64,000 nt of DNA. Source: Acanthosepion esculentum (lineage: Eukaryota; Mollusca; Cephalopoda; Sepiida; Sepiidae). The position numbers and the translations under genes are program-made. The notes beneath the pieces are model-generated. The model was given only the letters and a program-made list of their open reading frames with translations, was not told where the DNA came from and ran no database searches. Positions 1 to 13,859 of the stretch are shown here, piece after piece; within the stretch, counting starts at the first letter, position 1, and each line of letters opens with the position of its first letter. Where the stretch lies: assembly GCA_964036315.1 (NCBI GenBank), contig OZ038508.1, forward strand, positions 52,568,949 through 52,632,948, written 5' to 3'.

Positions 1-1130
1 TAATAAAAATACTAAAAATCATAAAAACTGAATTTGATATTACCAAAATCTTTTACATCTCATACTGAAATGCTCAATTTGATGGTTTTTATAGCATAAA
101 TTTATAAAAGGTAAGCATTGAAAAATAAGTGTGAAATGATGTCATAATTTCTCCAGACTACATAGTAAAAATCTTCATGGAGAAAACAATTTGCTCATAA
201 CCACTCAATAATTGGTTAAAAAATAATATGCAAGCATAAGAGTTTTTATCTTAAAAGTTCCAAGCAGATTTATATTGCAAAATTGTTGCAATGTGATATC
301 AAGGAAAGGTTAGTTATCAGTTTGTTCCAAATACAATTGCTGATTTAAAGAAAAATAAATTGGAAAAAAAAAAATAGTAATTTATTTACTTAATATATAC
401 AACCTTAGCTGCAAGTTGTCAATTCTTTTCTCAAATGATTTTTCACTCAAAGAATAGATTTTGTCTAAAAATTGGTTTTGAAAAGCTTGAAAAATGATCT
501 AAAAGGGAGAGAATTAACAAATAGGTGGAGTAAAGTTTCTTACAACTGATTCAACTGTAAATCCATAACTTTTTTATTTTCAACATAAATGTGTTCTGTA
601 ATGCTATCTTTTATATTCAAATTATTTGAGCCATAAATGCAGCTTTCAAAGTGGTTTATATATGTGCATTAGAGGTTTAACTATTTGAAAAGTTATGCTC
701 TATCAAACTACTTGGGTTCTATCAAATGCTCACTATAACTTTCTATAGTTAAGTGTTTGGTTTTGATTGATGTTTTGGTTTCTCATTCATACCAAGCCAT
801 ACAGATTTTTTATTAATACAAAATACATTTTTCATAAGTTGATGGTACAATACAAAAATAGTTCAATTGTATTAAATTGAACTTAATGCAAGCTTCATAT
901 TTCTTCCTTTCTTATTTGATTCAAATATAAATTTAATGACCATTTTCTTACCAATGGTTTGAAATTGTTCCAAATGATGCATCCAAGTTTTGTGTTTTTG
1001 GAACATTTTCCAGCATAATTGAATGTTTTGGTATTCTGAATTCCTAGATTTAATTTTTTTCAAAACCAAAATCTTATTCATTTATTGAATAAGATTGTAA
1101 CAGAATTGAGTTCTTGTAGTTTCAACTCTA
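1..1130. other. Intronic sequence, nothing recognised
   Basis: AT-rich sequence upstream of the first LASP exon seen here. No exon-like, repeat or RNA signal could be supported. Confidence 0.5.
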
Positions 1131-2644
1131 CAGTCTGTCTGAAGTTATTAAATCATCAAATAAATCTCTATAACTCAAAGTTCTGAAACAATATTTATTA
1201 AATTTAAACTAGTCTATTTCCACCCTGAATAAAATATTGAACTAAATTTTCTGCCATTTTTAATGGTTAGTTTTTGAGATATTTGGAATTTACGAAAATG
1301 GACTGACTGGTATTAATATGCAGATTAAACTAATATTAGCTTAAGACCCCTGAAATCTAACAAAATTTTTTTTTTGTTTTATCCATAATATATATTGAAA
1401 CATGGCTGAAGGGAAGTATCTAACAACTGCTGAAAAACAGAAAATAACAAAGTTACTGATGATGGAATGTCCACATTGGTGATATCAAAGGAGCTTTGCA
1501 CAGATCATCAAAAACTAAAGAAGGCTGTCGAAAATATAAATTGAGAACTCAAAGCAAAGGAAAAGGCTTTAAGGACTAGCTTTCTCAAGATGAATGTAAA
1601 CTAAAGCGAGTTATAGCGAGACAGCCACTTTTGACCAGCACTCAGATTTTTGAAAAGGCTGGAATTGAGGGAGTCAAGGACAAAAGGTATAGAATACTTT
1701 GTGAATTGGGTTCTGTGAAAAAATCTGAGGTAAATTCCTCTCATTAGAACAAATATTTTAAAGTGTCAAAATTGGGCTGAGAAATACATGAACATTGATT
1801 TTTCTAAAGTAATTTTCATGGCTGAATCTCGAGTGACATTTGATGGACTTGATGGATGTACCAAAGGATAGATTTTATTCCAATTAAGATATGCCTGTGG
1901 CCAAATGAAGGCAACAAGGAGGCAGTAGTGCTATGATATGGGCTGGAATTATTGATTAAACCATTATTGGACCATTCAAAGTTGATGAAGGAGTTAAACT
2001 GAACAGTGTTAACTATTGCAATTCTATGAACAAGACTTTCTTTGTACAAGTCCCAGTCTCTTGCTTCTTCTCGTGTATCTAAGTTTACTCATGAATTCTT
2101 TGAGCATAAGAGTTGATAATAGAATGGCCAACATCAATTCCTGATCTGAATTCAATTGAAAATCTATGATCACATGTGAAGATGAAATTATATGAAGGTA
2201 GCAAACAATATTAGCAAAGCAAACCTATATGAATTAAAACTACCCTGTCAGAAATAAAAAAAAAACAAAAACATAATCAACAGTTAATAGATTACTGGCT
2301 GTTATTAAGAAGGGTGACTATATTAAAATGTAAAGGATTCAAAGACATCATGTGCTTGTTATTTGGTCTGTTATTGTTGATGATCAATTTTTGATAATTT
2401 TATTACCTTTTTATTTAAGTAAAATGTGATTATTTGGTTTTGCCTAATAACTTCAGACAGCGGTTTTTAGAATACATCAAATAACTTCAATAAAACATTG
2501 ATACTACCTAAAATTTTAACTCTGGCTTTGTTTTGACATCAAAAATTGATTGTTTAAAATTTGACTTTTTTTTCTTTTTCTTTTTTAAACAAATTTGAAT
2601 TATTGAAGTTTATATAATTTGCTTAATAACTTCAGACAAGGGTG
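1131..2644 (+). mobile_element. Decayed Tc1/mariner-type DNA transposon
   Basis: Terminal inverted repeats match at the two ends. The left reads cagtctgtctgaagttatta; the right, reverse-complemented, reads caccct then tgtctgaagttattaag. A TA dinucleotide flanks each (1129-1130 and 2645-2646), as expected for this superfamily. Between them lies a broken transposase reading frame on the + strand. A second TIR-like copy sits at 2447-2466. Insertion is in the LASP intron. Confidence 0.75.
1402..2335 (+). pseudogene. Tc1-like transposase pseudogene
   Basis: Translation from the ATG at 1402 gives MAEGKYLTTAEKQKITKLL, a helix-turn-helix start. Further along come SSAMIWAGIID and GPFKVDEGVKLNSVNYCN, and then EWPTSIPDLNSIENL, the conserved block holding the last catalytic acid. 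The frame shifts and stops many times (around 1480, 1560, 1740, 1960 and 2090), so it cannot make a protein. Normal length for the family is about 340 residues, and most of that is represented in pieces. It has the same orientation as the host gene. Confidence 0.75.
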
Positions 2645-4373
2645 TATTATGACTGTATAAAGTACAAAATTTAAAAAAAAAAATTGTTACTTAAAAAATA
2701 AAATTAAATGAACTAAAATCTTTTACATGAGGGTGATTATAATAATAACAAATATGCTACATTTGTCCCATAATGTTACATTTCCATATGCAGTATATAT
2801 CCAAGATATAATAATTATGATGAACTGAGGTAGTATTAATTAAAAAGTTAAGAATGGTAAAAAATGTCAACTTATAATTATAAAAAACAAATTAACGATT
2901 TCCCCATTTGTCTTTAATCTCTAAAGGCAAACTTTTCTGAAACTTCTAAGAAAAAATAGTTTCTGTGGTATTTTGGAGCCTAATGAGCAAAATATTAGAT
3001 TATCTTACCCTATCAATTTATAGATTCCAAAAACACAGTGAATCCAGATAGTGAAAAATTAATTTTTGTTCCCTTCCGAGACAGTTATTTCTGTAGTGTA
3101 TTATTATTTCTTCTGTTATTATCTATTGATTTTAACCACATGTAAATGCTTGGTTGTTGGTGCACTCTAACCAGCACATTATTTATAATGTTGCTTCTTT
3201 AACAATTCTTTTTAAGAAAAAAAAGCATTGGTTTTGTACAAGCACTTCAATACATTTGTATCCGTTATAAAATGTATTATTACATTATTTGGACTTGTAT
3301 CTTAATCTTTGTTGTTTTTTTTGTTTTTTTAACCATAATGTTTCAGCTGACACTAGGAAGACAAATTTTTTGTCAGCATGAACCTTTGAACAGCAAATGT
3401 AAAAATTGTTCCAATTGAAGTGGTGAGGCTAAAATGATGACACAGGAATTATTGGATGTAACATACTCTCTAAGAAGGCTAAAGAATGTATTGGCCAAAA
3501 TGCAAAACAACTAAGATCAAGATATAAGTCTGAATAATTCATGGAATAAGAGGAATACTTCATCTTAGAATTTCTGAAAACGAAATCCATTTGTATTTTT
3601 TAAATTTCACTTATTTTATTGTTTGATATAAATTACTTATTTTAAAACCTTTTTAAATATAAAGCAACATTTATGCTGTTATCCTTGTCTCTTTCTACAT
3701 CATACTTCATGGCCTATTCTAATAGTCACTGGGTGCCATAGAATAGAAAAGTCACTTTTAATAGAAATTGTCTGCTTGTCTGCATGTCACATGAGCATTT
3801 GTATCAGGAAATGCTTAGAAATACTTTTTCTTGAGGAAACTTTCTTGTTACTCAAGCTTTCTGAATATAATGATTAAATTGTAGATTGAAAATTTATCTA
3901 CCTAAAGTCCCTGTCCTCCCTTTTCTTAATTTGATCTTAACTTCAAGGCCCAACAGGTGCTCATGCGTCAGTGTATTTCATCAGTGTGAATCTTCAAGTT
4001 TAAGCTCTTTTCAAAATAATTTATCTAATGATCAGAAATCAAAATTTGTTTTGTCAGTTTCATTTCCTCCTGCTTTACTGATTCTTTTTTCATTTGCAAA
4101 TAGAAAAATAAATCATCCCTGAGTTTTTATAATGATTTAAACAGTATGATGTTGGAAAAGGAAGGATGAGGATATTAGTCAAATTTTTTAAATGCTATGG
4201 TGACTTAACATCAAAATCTATAACTAAGTACAAAAAATTAAAACCTTAATTTTTAATGTAAAACTTTGAATATTTCATGTTTTTAATTTGGTAAATAATT
4301 AACTGAAATTCATTTATGAAGAAAAAGAAGAGTTTAACTGAGGTGGAGTGTAATGATTTGTTGACACCCACAG
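2645..4373. other. Intronic sequence, nothing recognised
   Basis: AT-rich sequence with no supported feature before the exon at 4374. Short open frames here lack coding character. Confidence 0.5.
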
Positions 4374-4481
4374 GTTCAGTATCACAGTGGCTTTGAAAAG
4401 CAAAAAGGAACTGCATCTCAAATCACAGCTGATAGCCTTGAGATGAAGCGACATGTAGAAAATGCCAAGAATCTCAGCTCG
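4374..4481 (+). CDS. LASP1: LASP-type protein, nebulin-repeat exon (first exon in window)
   Basis: This 108-nt exon (36 codons, phase 0 at both ends) reads VQYHSGFEKQKG followed by a charged helical stretch ending NAKNLSS. The YHxxFEKxKG start is the nebulin-repeat signature of LASP proteins, where such repeats bind the side of F-actin. The acceptor is acccacag and the donor is gtactt. In known LASP proteins the order is LIM domain, two nebulin repeats, linker, SH3. The LIM exons must therefore lie upstream of base 1, and the gene is 5'-incomplete here. The next exon continues in the same phase and carries the second repeat. There is no in-frame stop. Identity as a LASP/nebulin-family exon is firm from the combination with the SH3 exon; assignment to repeat 1 is inferred from order. 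Confidence 0.85.
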
Positions 4482-4761
4482 GTACTTTGCTTTTATTTTT
4501 TTTCCCTTTTTCTCATTGCTGTTATCCTCTTATAACTACCAGGTTATAACAGAAGCCAAGCTTTTCACACATTTAAATTTTGTTGAATTCATCAGTTACA
4601 TTTTTATGGTTTATTAAATCAATTTTGACTCCTTCAAAAAGTGAAATCATTCTCTGCCTTTTGATATTTTCTTAATGTTAACTATTCTGTTATACTTACA
4701 AATGGGATGTAAAACCATTTTAAAATGTTTAAGCTATCTATCTATCTATCTATCTATCTAG

Positions 4762-4799
<38 letters not shown>

Positions 4800-7700
4800 A
4801 ACTTAAAAAAAAAAAAATAATATAAATATTTAATGTGCCAGTTTGTTTAAATTGAACACCACCAGTGTTTTAAACAGTTTATTCTTTGTTCTGATAAAAT
4901 GTTTTTGTCTGATGCAGAGAAATGAACAATCTGCACTGGACAATCACAAAAAGTTCAAGTAGCTGAAACATTGTTTGAGAGTATGGGGTTGAGAATGTGA
5001 TGAGGGGGTGGGGGACTTGGATGTAAAGCTTGCTGATAGTACAGATACCTGTGTGACGGATATATTTTTGCAAAGCATGGACTTTCTCTCATTTTTGGGA
5101 TGAGTGTCATGCACTTTAATATGAGGTATCTTATTTTCAAACAAGAATCCTACAAATAGATTTAAGGCTTATTACATAATCAACATGCTATTGTCCAATT
5201 TTTTTGTATTTTGCTGAAATGTCAGTTTTCCTTTTTCATTACTTGTTAGGTAAATACATGTATGTTTTCTAAAAAATAGCTTCATTATTTTAATTTTAGT
5301 TCCTCTTATGGATCTAATGTAACATTTAATGAAATTAGATCCTAAAACACTTTGTTAATATTTAAATATCCAGAAGTTTGACAAATATGAATGTATTTAC
5401 CCAGTTCAAGGCAACAATTTGTCCAAATTGATATCTTTAAAAATATTTTTGCAGTTTAAAAGTATCTTTGTTCCTGTTTGAGTGATGTAAAATTTAATTA
5501 TTACAACCCTGTCACTAATGACATAAAATGCTGCCTGTGTCAAAGTTAGTATGAAAAACTTTGTACCATTTTCAACTTGTTTTGATCACACCAGTGTCCC
5601 AATGTAACCCAACACCCAAATGTTTAACTGAATCTTTCAAATTTCAGGAATTCTATTTGACATCCCTTGGAAAGATGTTTGTCAACAATTCAGGTTTTTT
5701 TGTTTCTCTCTGTGTGTATAATATATTAAATATTTATCCTCTTCAATTTCTTCCCATCTAAATAATTGTATTGTCCTTATTTGGTATAAACAATAGATAA
5801 ATATATAAACTTTGAAAGTACTGCTATATTCTAAGTTTTCAAATGATTTAGTTTGTCTAAAAGATGAGCTTGCTGGTATAAGTACTTTATTGTTCACCAT
5901 GATTTATGATTACTAAGCCTTATGCATATCTCCATTCTCTGTTTGTGACAGGAAGAAAAATAATTTGCCTTTTGTTGCAATAGAGTAGATGCCAAGTAAA
6001 ACATTTGTCTAAAGAAATACCATGAAGGACCAAGTATAATACCATGGTCATTTTGTAGGTTACAGGATATTATGAATCGCCAGAAATTTTTATTCTGATT
6101 TTTCAATTTATTTGGTTATTTATTCAAAGTCAGTACATACGAAAATAGCAAATTAATAATGAAATTGTTATTTAAAAAATTTAATTTATTTTATTTTTCA
6201 TATTGCTGTAGCTTTTAGTATGTGGTTTGTATTACAATTCTTTTTATAAGTATGGAAAAAATTTTAATATTTTATTAAATATCAATTTTAAAAATGTTTT
6301 TCCCTTGAATAGCAGTAATAAAAATTAGTTAGCATTTTTTTTATGTTCATCTTGGATTTTATTTTCTAACAGTCACGAAAAAAAAAAAAAAAAAATTACA
6401 TTACTCTTAAGAGAAAAATGATGAATGATTTTCTATAGTATTTCAATAATTTGAAGTCATTAAAAGGAATGCTTTTAAAAAAAAAACCCAAAAAACTATA
6501 GTAACTTTTTGATACACTTTATCTAAAAGATTGGAAGAACAAAACATGACGACTTAATTCTCAGCCTTGTTCGATTTTAAAGCATGTCCCTTAAATACGA
6601 TTGATTTGCTGCCTACCAAGTATAATAAATGTAGAAACATTTTTACTTGTAAATCTCTCTAACTACCTTCCTGAGTTATATAGGTTTTGTTATACATTAG
6701 TGCTATTAGTATTTTTTTAATAAATATCTCCATTTACCTTTACTAGCTGTGATCATAATCAGCATTGCCTAATCCTCCCTATCAATTTTTATTATAACCA
6801 GCATTTCTTTATCCTTGAGACCTACCTTTCAAAAAACCTCTATTGAATATAGTTGGGTTTTTTCTAACATAAATTACCTTATTAGTTATATAGCGGTGTT
6901 TGGATATATTCTTAATTTTTTTTTTCTTTGTTTGACTAACTTTTGGGATCAAGTATTTGATATTTATGTATTTTAAAATAACTTGATTCTATACTGAAAA
7001 TAACTTTGTTGAAATGTCAAGTTATATATTTGTCTTTCAAACTTCTAAATTTTTCTCTCAATTTTTTAAAATCCTGACTTCATCCAGTAATTTTCATATT
7101 AAATAATTTCTTTGTTCTTATGGCTGGCAATGGATCTGCACATGGTAGGTTACTGTATATGATTTTATCTAGACCTGGTTTTATGACTACCAATTGCATT
7201 GCCAGTAAAATTGAGATGTGATAGTTTCAAAGCAACCATCCACTGTCCAGAAGTAAGATATAATTAAAAATTTTCATGATCAAGTGCCACTCAAATGGAA
7301 GTTAGGGAATTTCAGTCTTAGTTTTGTATAGTCAGGTTGCATTTTAGGTAAGAGTCAGTCATAAGCTGCCTGTCAAGATGTAGTCATAGGCAATTGGAGT
7401 TGCAGTAAGAGTGCCACAGTTAAAGTAAGTAATATAAAGATGGAGGGAGGCAGTTCTCATTAACAGAAAGATCTGGCCTGTAGTCTGTTGAGAGAGATGC
7501 TATCCCAAGTGTCACTTATTAATTTTAGACAGTGCCAAATGAATCCATACATAAGAAACTCAGTATATTGAAAACCAGATTCTTTTCTTTTCTCACCCTG
7601 GTAATATTTCACCTGATGGTCTCTTGTGAATTTACACTGGACCTTTTCCTGGTTCTGTTTACACTGACACAGGCAGAAATTGAAACATTGTACGAGGTGA

Positions 7701-8347
7701 AGTTGATGAAAAATTGCCAGAGTAAGCTGGTCATATGTTCCAAAAAAAATGAAGATTTTACTGGCTCTTATTTAGCTGTTTTATATAAAGAGTTATCTAT
7801 TTATCTATGGGTTTTTTTTTTTTTGCTACACTTGTCCCCACCACAAAAAAAGTATATATACTTTAATAGCAGCTATGATTATTACCTAAAAGTTATATTG
7901 TAATAAGTTCAATTAATCTTTTGTAATTGTTGTAATTCCTTTCACTGAAAGAGAGAAAAAAAATTCTGCACAAAATGTAGTATATAACTTTGTAATATTT
8001 TTTTTCTTAACCATTTTGAGCAGTTGGTGCCATTTAAGCTTTTATTTTTTTTTCTTTTAATATTTTTTTTTTTTTTTATAAAACTGTTTAGCTAATTTTC
8101 TGGTAATAATAGTATCTGCTAATACTGGTTTCTGTACATGTTTCTGTCTTCAAAAAAAAAAAAAAATTTTTTTTTTTTTTTTTTTTTTTTTTCAATTTAT
8201 TATGCATAATTTAATATATTGTATTGAACCCTACCCTTGAATTTGTTTTATCAGGGTTTGGGGGACTCTGATGTTCAATTTGTTCTGTGGTGTTTTATAG
8301 ATTGAATGTTAGCCAAGTCTTAATCTTATTGATCATTTTAACTTCAG
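4482..8347. other. LASP1: LASP intron
   Basis: Holds a (TCTA)n-(TA)n compound microsatellite (4735-4797) and A/T homopolymers. A slightly GC-richer stretch (about 7120-7510) may be an old unidentified repeat. No exon with matching phase was found. Confidence 0.5.
4735..4797. repeat. (TCTA)n-(TA)n microsatellite
   Basis: About six TCTA units followed by about 17 TA units. Confidence 0.95.
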
Positions 8348-8522
8348 ATTAAATACCATGAAGCTTTTGAGAAGCAAAAAGGGAAGCGAATCACCGTGGC
8401 CGATGACCCTGAGCTGCAGCGCATCAAGCAAAACACCCAGATTCAGAGTGAAATCAATTACAAGGGCATCAAACAAACCCGTGATATTATGGAACAGCGG
8501 CGACCAGAACAAGCTGCTCAGG
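8348..8522 (+). CDS. LASP1: LASP-type protein, second nebulin-repeat exon
   Basis: The exon is 175 nt, entering in phase 0 and leaving in phase 1 (58 codons plus G). It encodes IKYHEAFEKQKGKR, then ADDPELQRIKQNTQ, then a SEINYKG segment, and ends RRPEQAAQ. IKYHEEFEK and PELQRIKK are near-verbatim landmarks of animal LASP1 nebulin repeats, and SExxYK matches the SDxxYK actin-binding core. The acceptor is taacttcag. The donor is gtaggt, one base after the CAG codon, and the split codon G|AT with the exon at 12217 makes Asp. The exon is clearly GC-richer than its surroundings. A T-rich run follows about 20 bp after the donor. This is the best recognised actin-binding part of the gene. Confidence 0.93.
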
Positions 8523-9388
8523 GTAGGTACACAACATTCTTTCATTTTTTTTTTTTTTTTTTTTTTTTTCCTTCCACCTCAATGGTTTCCCTTTTTCCTA
8601 AAACGTTTTTTATTCTGTTAAAAAAAAAATACTTACCTTTTGTTTGTTAGATTTACTAAAAGCTGATTTTGGCCTTTTATGACTTCTTACTATCATGGAA
8701 ATAAGTTTGTCAGATCCAAATTCAGAATGAGCTTTTGAAAATAGTTCAATACTTCAAAGGTTTTTAATATCTGGCAAAGAAATTCGTTGTTTGGAATTGA
8801 ATCTCCTGCAGACAACAGTGTAGATTAGATTGACTGTAGACATTGCTTAATCTTTGGCCAAATTAGTTGCCAATTTTGGGCATGGTTCAGCTTGTAGCCT
8901 TTTTCTTTACAACTCTTGGTATATCTGTCTTTGCTATTAGTTTAGGCAGTGTTGTCTGTCCTTAGAAGAAATTTTATAAATTTCTTAACAATGAGTGTTC
9001 TTTTTGCCAAAATCAGATGACACTGAACCTTTGAATATTGATATTGAACTTAAAACAAAAATTGCCTGATTCTATCCTGTGCCTTTTGCTCTTCAACACT
9101 GAGTGCTGCATTTTTTTTTTTTTGTGGGTGGCTTTGCTGGCCCTTGGACTGAAATTTATTAAATATTTAAGCAAAAGCTATGGTGCCTTCTGCGAAGAAC
9201 ATGCATTTCAAAAGCCGCAAAACATTTCCTTTGATGTCCCATGAAATATTTAATTGCTCATTAACATTTTGTACCCAATACAAATAAATGCTTCAAATTT
9301 GCTATGCATTTCTAAACTTAAACAGCTTAAATGATGAATCTTGTTTATCCAAATTTGCCAATATGGGGTTGCTTGTCTAGTAAATGAG

Positions 9389-9440
<52 letters not shown>

Positions 9441-12216
9441 TATCTCCATAAAATGTCAGGATGACTGTTTATTGCTTTTTATGATGACTCATTACTGTAC
9501 TGTAAGAATTGATTTCATTTTGGTGTAAAACACTTGAGTTTTATATAAACAGAATTCTAATATTCTACAAATTCTTCCCAAATTTTATGGATGGTTGCAT
9601 TTTAATGATTTTTGGGAAATGCAGCAAAAGCCATTTTTTCTTTCTAGATGACCAACTCATGACAAACACTACAAAAAAAATGAAAGCCACTTAACAAAGT
9701 AAAAAAAAAAATTGAATTGAAACAATTTTTAAAACACTATCAATAAACACTGATTCTCTCATGGGGATTTTTAAAAAAATAAAAATACTATATCAAAGGA
9801 TTGCATTGATATTTCTTAAGTAGCTATATACATACTAAATTTTTTATACATTATGAAATAATGTACTATATTCTTTAGTTTGACTCTTTTAAAAATATAG
9901 TGACCAAATGGACAGAATTAGATTAAATATTTTGCATTAAATATTATTTTGATCCCTCCCCCTCTCTGGTATCAAAACTCTGTATGGAACCATGTTTTGC
10001 TGCTACTTTTAAGACAGTTTTCACTATAATTGAGACTTTCATTAAATTTAAGTCTAAATGTCTCTCTCCAGTGGTCAGTATTTCTTAGCTATGATTTCCT
10101 GTTTGATTTATTGAATTAAAGAATGATTTTTTTTTTTTTTTTTTAAATGAAAAAAAAAACACTAACACTGTTATATTTTTGTAGAGATATTAGTAGACAA
10201 ATAATCCAATGTTTTTTCAAATGATTAATGATATTTTTATCATTACTGATTGTTACCACATTCATTGTTGCTACTGTCAGCACCCAAATATTCATAAAAA
10301 GCAAAATTTAATTCCTATTTCATTTTGGAAATTTATTAAAACAATTATGAAAATTTCTGTTCTTTGTGTAGCTTCCATATGAAAAAATGTGATTGACATT
10401 TAAGTTTTTCAAACATGAAAATTACAAAGAAACAAAAACGTAAAAATTATTCAGTAGTACTAATATTTTAAACATTAACAAAGCAGGAGGTTTGTTAATA
10501 TGACTGATTTCAGACAATTTATCAAAATATGGGATAATGTTTGGCAATCTTTTATCCCTAAAATTTATATATGTATTTTATCTTAAATTTTGGAAACCCT
10601 TCTGTGCTGAGATATATCAAAGTATATGGTGTATAACATACACATTCATTAATCTGTTCTGTTGAACAAGATTTAATTTTTAAAAAAATTTATTTGCTGG
10701 ACTTTGTTCTAGTGAAAAGCAAGAAATTTTCCTATTAGTTGGGTGCTGACAAAACCTGCTTTTTAGAATGCTTTGCTCCTGATTCTGTGATGTGTTGCAT
10801 ATTGTATCTGGACAGGGTAGAGGAAAGAAATTTACACTGCATTTGCACACCCACCCATGGAAATAGAAAATAGGTTTTCCCCTCTCCCTTAGTATTATTG
10901 GTGTTAATTCTTTTACTATTAATGTTAAATTCACTTGCCTTTGTTGTATCTCATTTGATGCAGCAACTATGCAAAATATTTCTAAACTAGATTGTTACAT
11001 TTATTGGTATTCTTATAAACTTGCATTTACAAGTATTGCCTGTAGTAGAGAAACATAAAGCACAAGGTTGTGGGGAGGGGTCTATCTCTACTCATATGCT
11101 AATCTCTCTTGCAGGAATGAGGATTTTCCTCTTGAATCAAGAGATTTTTTTAACAGCATTCCATCTCATGTTTGTTTTATACAGTATTGAGTTTTCAGTT
11201 TTGGTATGGTCTCAGTTTTTCTCATTTTTATTCAAACATTGCCTATATGATGCATTTTCAAAAAGGATAACATAAGTACAAGACTGATCATTGAAGGATC
11301 AAGTTGTATAAACTTATGGATGGAATGAGTTGTGAAGAGTCATAGTCCAAAACATGCATTTTATTGGCCAGCAAATATAGTAATTGATAAACTGTATTTG
11401 TTGTATAAATTTAACATTACACTATTATGTATGTTATTACATCCTAAAATGTTTAACATTGGAAAATAACTAATAAAGTAGAACTTATTTTGCTTTTTAA
11501 ACTATTGAGATTCTCCACTACACCCTATCCCAAAATGCAAATCAACTTTTTTTTTTGTAATCTAATAAATTATTTCTAATCTGGCAAAAAATTTTTTTTT
11601 TATCTTTAAATTCCCTTTGGTTAATTGTTGCATTACTCAACTGCATGCAACACTTTAATGTTAGATTTTCCATTGAGTAATTAAAATTAAGTAATGATGT
11701 TTCTTATCAAAAGGTGATTATTTGAAAATACTTAGTTATAAAAAATATTAGGAAATGAAAGCCTGGTTTTGTAGCCTTTTGTTATTAAATGAAAATGGAA
11801 ATTCAGAGCTAATCCTATGCAAATGCTATAATTTAATTAAATTAATAATCTGTTTTCAATTATGAATTAATCTTTTTGGGATAGGGCACTTTTTTTTTCT
11901 TTCTCAGAGTTGCATCTGTCCCCACCCTGGGTTCTTTTAGAAATATAGAACAAATGGATAATAATAAAGAAAAATTTTAAATCTGAAAATTTGATTTTCT
12001 TAAAACATTTATTCCACCAGATTCATCTGTATATGATAGTACTATATTTTTTCCTTTCCTGCACACATATCACAGTATCAGGCTTTCAAAGCTCATTGCC
12101 CACTGTGTGTCCCTCCTTTCACGTAGTCAGGAGTGTCCAGTGGTCAACTGCATGCTGCCTCATGCCCTAACCAATGTCAGCTTGACTTTGTTCTGTTGCC
12201 TTGACCTCTTTGGTAG
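8523..12216. other. LASP1: LASP intron
   Basis: Contains a T run just after the donor (8548-8569), a (TA)n tract (9393-9434) and otherwise unstructured AT-rich DNA. Confidence 0.5.
9393..9434. repeat. (TA)n microsatellite
   Basis: About 21 TA units. Confidence 0.95.
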
Positions 12217-12399
12217 ATGGCCACTCTCTTCCTCCTCCTCCTATGTCCACTGCTGCAGTTGGCGGGTACCCTACAACTGGCTATGGTCAGCCCGGTAAAA
12301 TCAGTGACTACGATCCTTACCAAGAGAACTCAACTTTCAACTCCCCATACTCTGCTAAGTCCCAGGCCACCACAATCTATGACTCTAGAATTGGACAAG
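12217..12399 (+). CDS. LASP1: LASP linker exon, Pro-rich and DYDP-containing
   Basis: A 183-nt exon, phase 1 at both ends (61 codons). It begins DGHSLPPPPMSTAAVGG after the split Asp codon, continues YPTTGYGQPG, and then KISDYDPYQEN. It ends YDSRIGQ plus a G that starts the next codon. The acceptor is ctctttggtag and the donor gtgagt. This is the variable linker between nebulin repeats and SH3; in known LASP proteins it is Pro/Gln/Tyr-rich, disordered and often phosphorylated. An internal gtaaaa after CAG-CCC-G (12294|12295) is also in phase 1 and could serve as an alternative donor. Codon use and low AT content support coding. The exact linker function is not readable from sequence. Confidence 0.85.
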
Positions 12400-13859
12400 G
12401 TGAGTTGGTTTAAAAAAAAAAAAAAAAAACAAGGAAGAAAGATGTCATAGACATTTGGCACTGGCCGATGTCACCATTACAACAAATGTGAGCAGCAATG
12501 GCAGAAATTATTTATTTTTTATTTATTGCTGGGCACATTTTTTAATTCATACAATGCTTCCATGGAAAAGGTTTTTCCAAAAATAATTCATCAGAGGACA
12601 TCATTTTCTGATGCAAAGAATAAAATAAATTGACAAAAAGAAATCTGATATATTCATGATGATTGACAATTTTTTTTTTATTTTTTTGGTATGCAAAAAA
12701 AAAAAAAAAATACCAAGCAACCAACAAATGCTTTTCTCTTTTTTCAAAAGATAGGTTGAGAAGTGTAAATGTTCTGAACAATGACCTTTTGACCACAAGA
12801 AAAAGATAAATGATAAATTTTGGCACAGTAAGTAAGCACACAGTTTAACAGTTATCAAAGGGTGAAAAATATTATTTCAGTATCAGTATCTTTTGATGAA
12901 GACTTGTCTTGTTCTTTGATTCCCAGTGTTATATATTCTTCTTTAATCTGAAATAATCAATATTTTGAACTTTGCTTCAAAATATGTAATAGCCAGTTGA
13001 GCACATTTCAATTCTTTTAGTGATCAAGATTTTATATCTACTGCTTAGCATATGCTGTACATAATCTGGAGGATTCTAGTCTTTCTCTACACATTATCTT
13101 CATAATTTCTCTCTCTCTCTCTCTCAAAACCCTCTTTGTATTGGGTATATGCTGGATCTAGTGGTCTTTAAAGTCACTTAGTAATTTCCCCTTCACTTTT
13201 TCATGTTTTTGACTAGAAAACCACAGTTAAGCAATCACAGGACTAACTGATGATGTCTTAAGTTAATGTGACAACAAGAGGGATTAGAAGAACCTGGTCT
13301 ATTATCAAGCTCTGATCAACTTGTCACTTTCTATCAAGTGATAGCATTCTTCTCCATTTTTAACGTTCTGTATTTGCAATAGATAGAAATTAGCTATATA
13401 ATTGTAATTATTTTATCCAGATGTGGTACTTTTGGTGAGATCATTGGAAGTCCAATACATTGGCTGTTAAAATAAGGTTTCTCAATGCCTAATCAAATAA
13501 AGTATCCAATTAAATAGTTGCTTTCTACTGTATACTCCCTAATTGCTATTGTTACATTTCTTGATTATCATCATCCATAGTTTTATATGCTATTTCTACT
13601 GATTACTAAAGATTACTAGGTCATTTGATAACCTTCAATTGCCAGAGGAATGATAGTGATGAAATATTAATAGCCTTGAAAGAACCTCTAAGTTCATTTC
13701 AAATATTTCATGATTGTCCCTATGGTAATTTTATTAATGAAATTAGATCAATGCCTGATCTATATTCTTGGACATGACTCAAGTTGATGATTCATGTTTG
13801 TATGTATATTGTATTTATCATGATTTGTTTTAATATGGATTTATATGCTACTTATGATA

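Noticed and set aside
7532..7903. 123-codon frame as a gene or LASP exon
   Set aside because: No usable splice phase with the flanking exons and low-complexity content in its second half.
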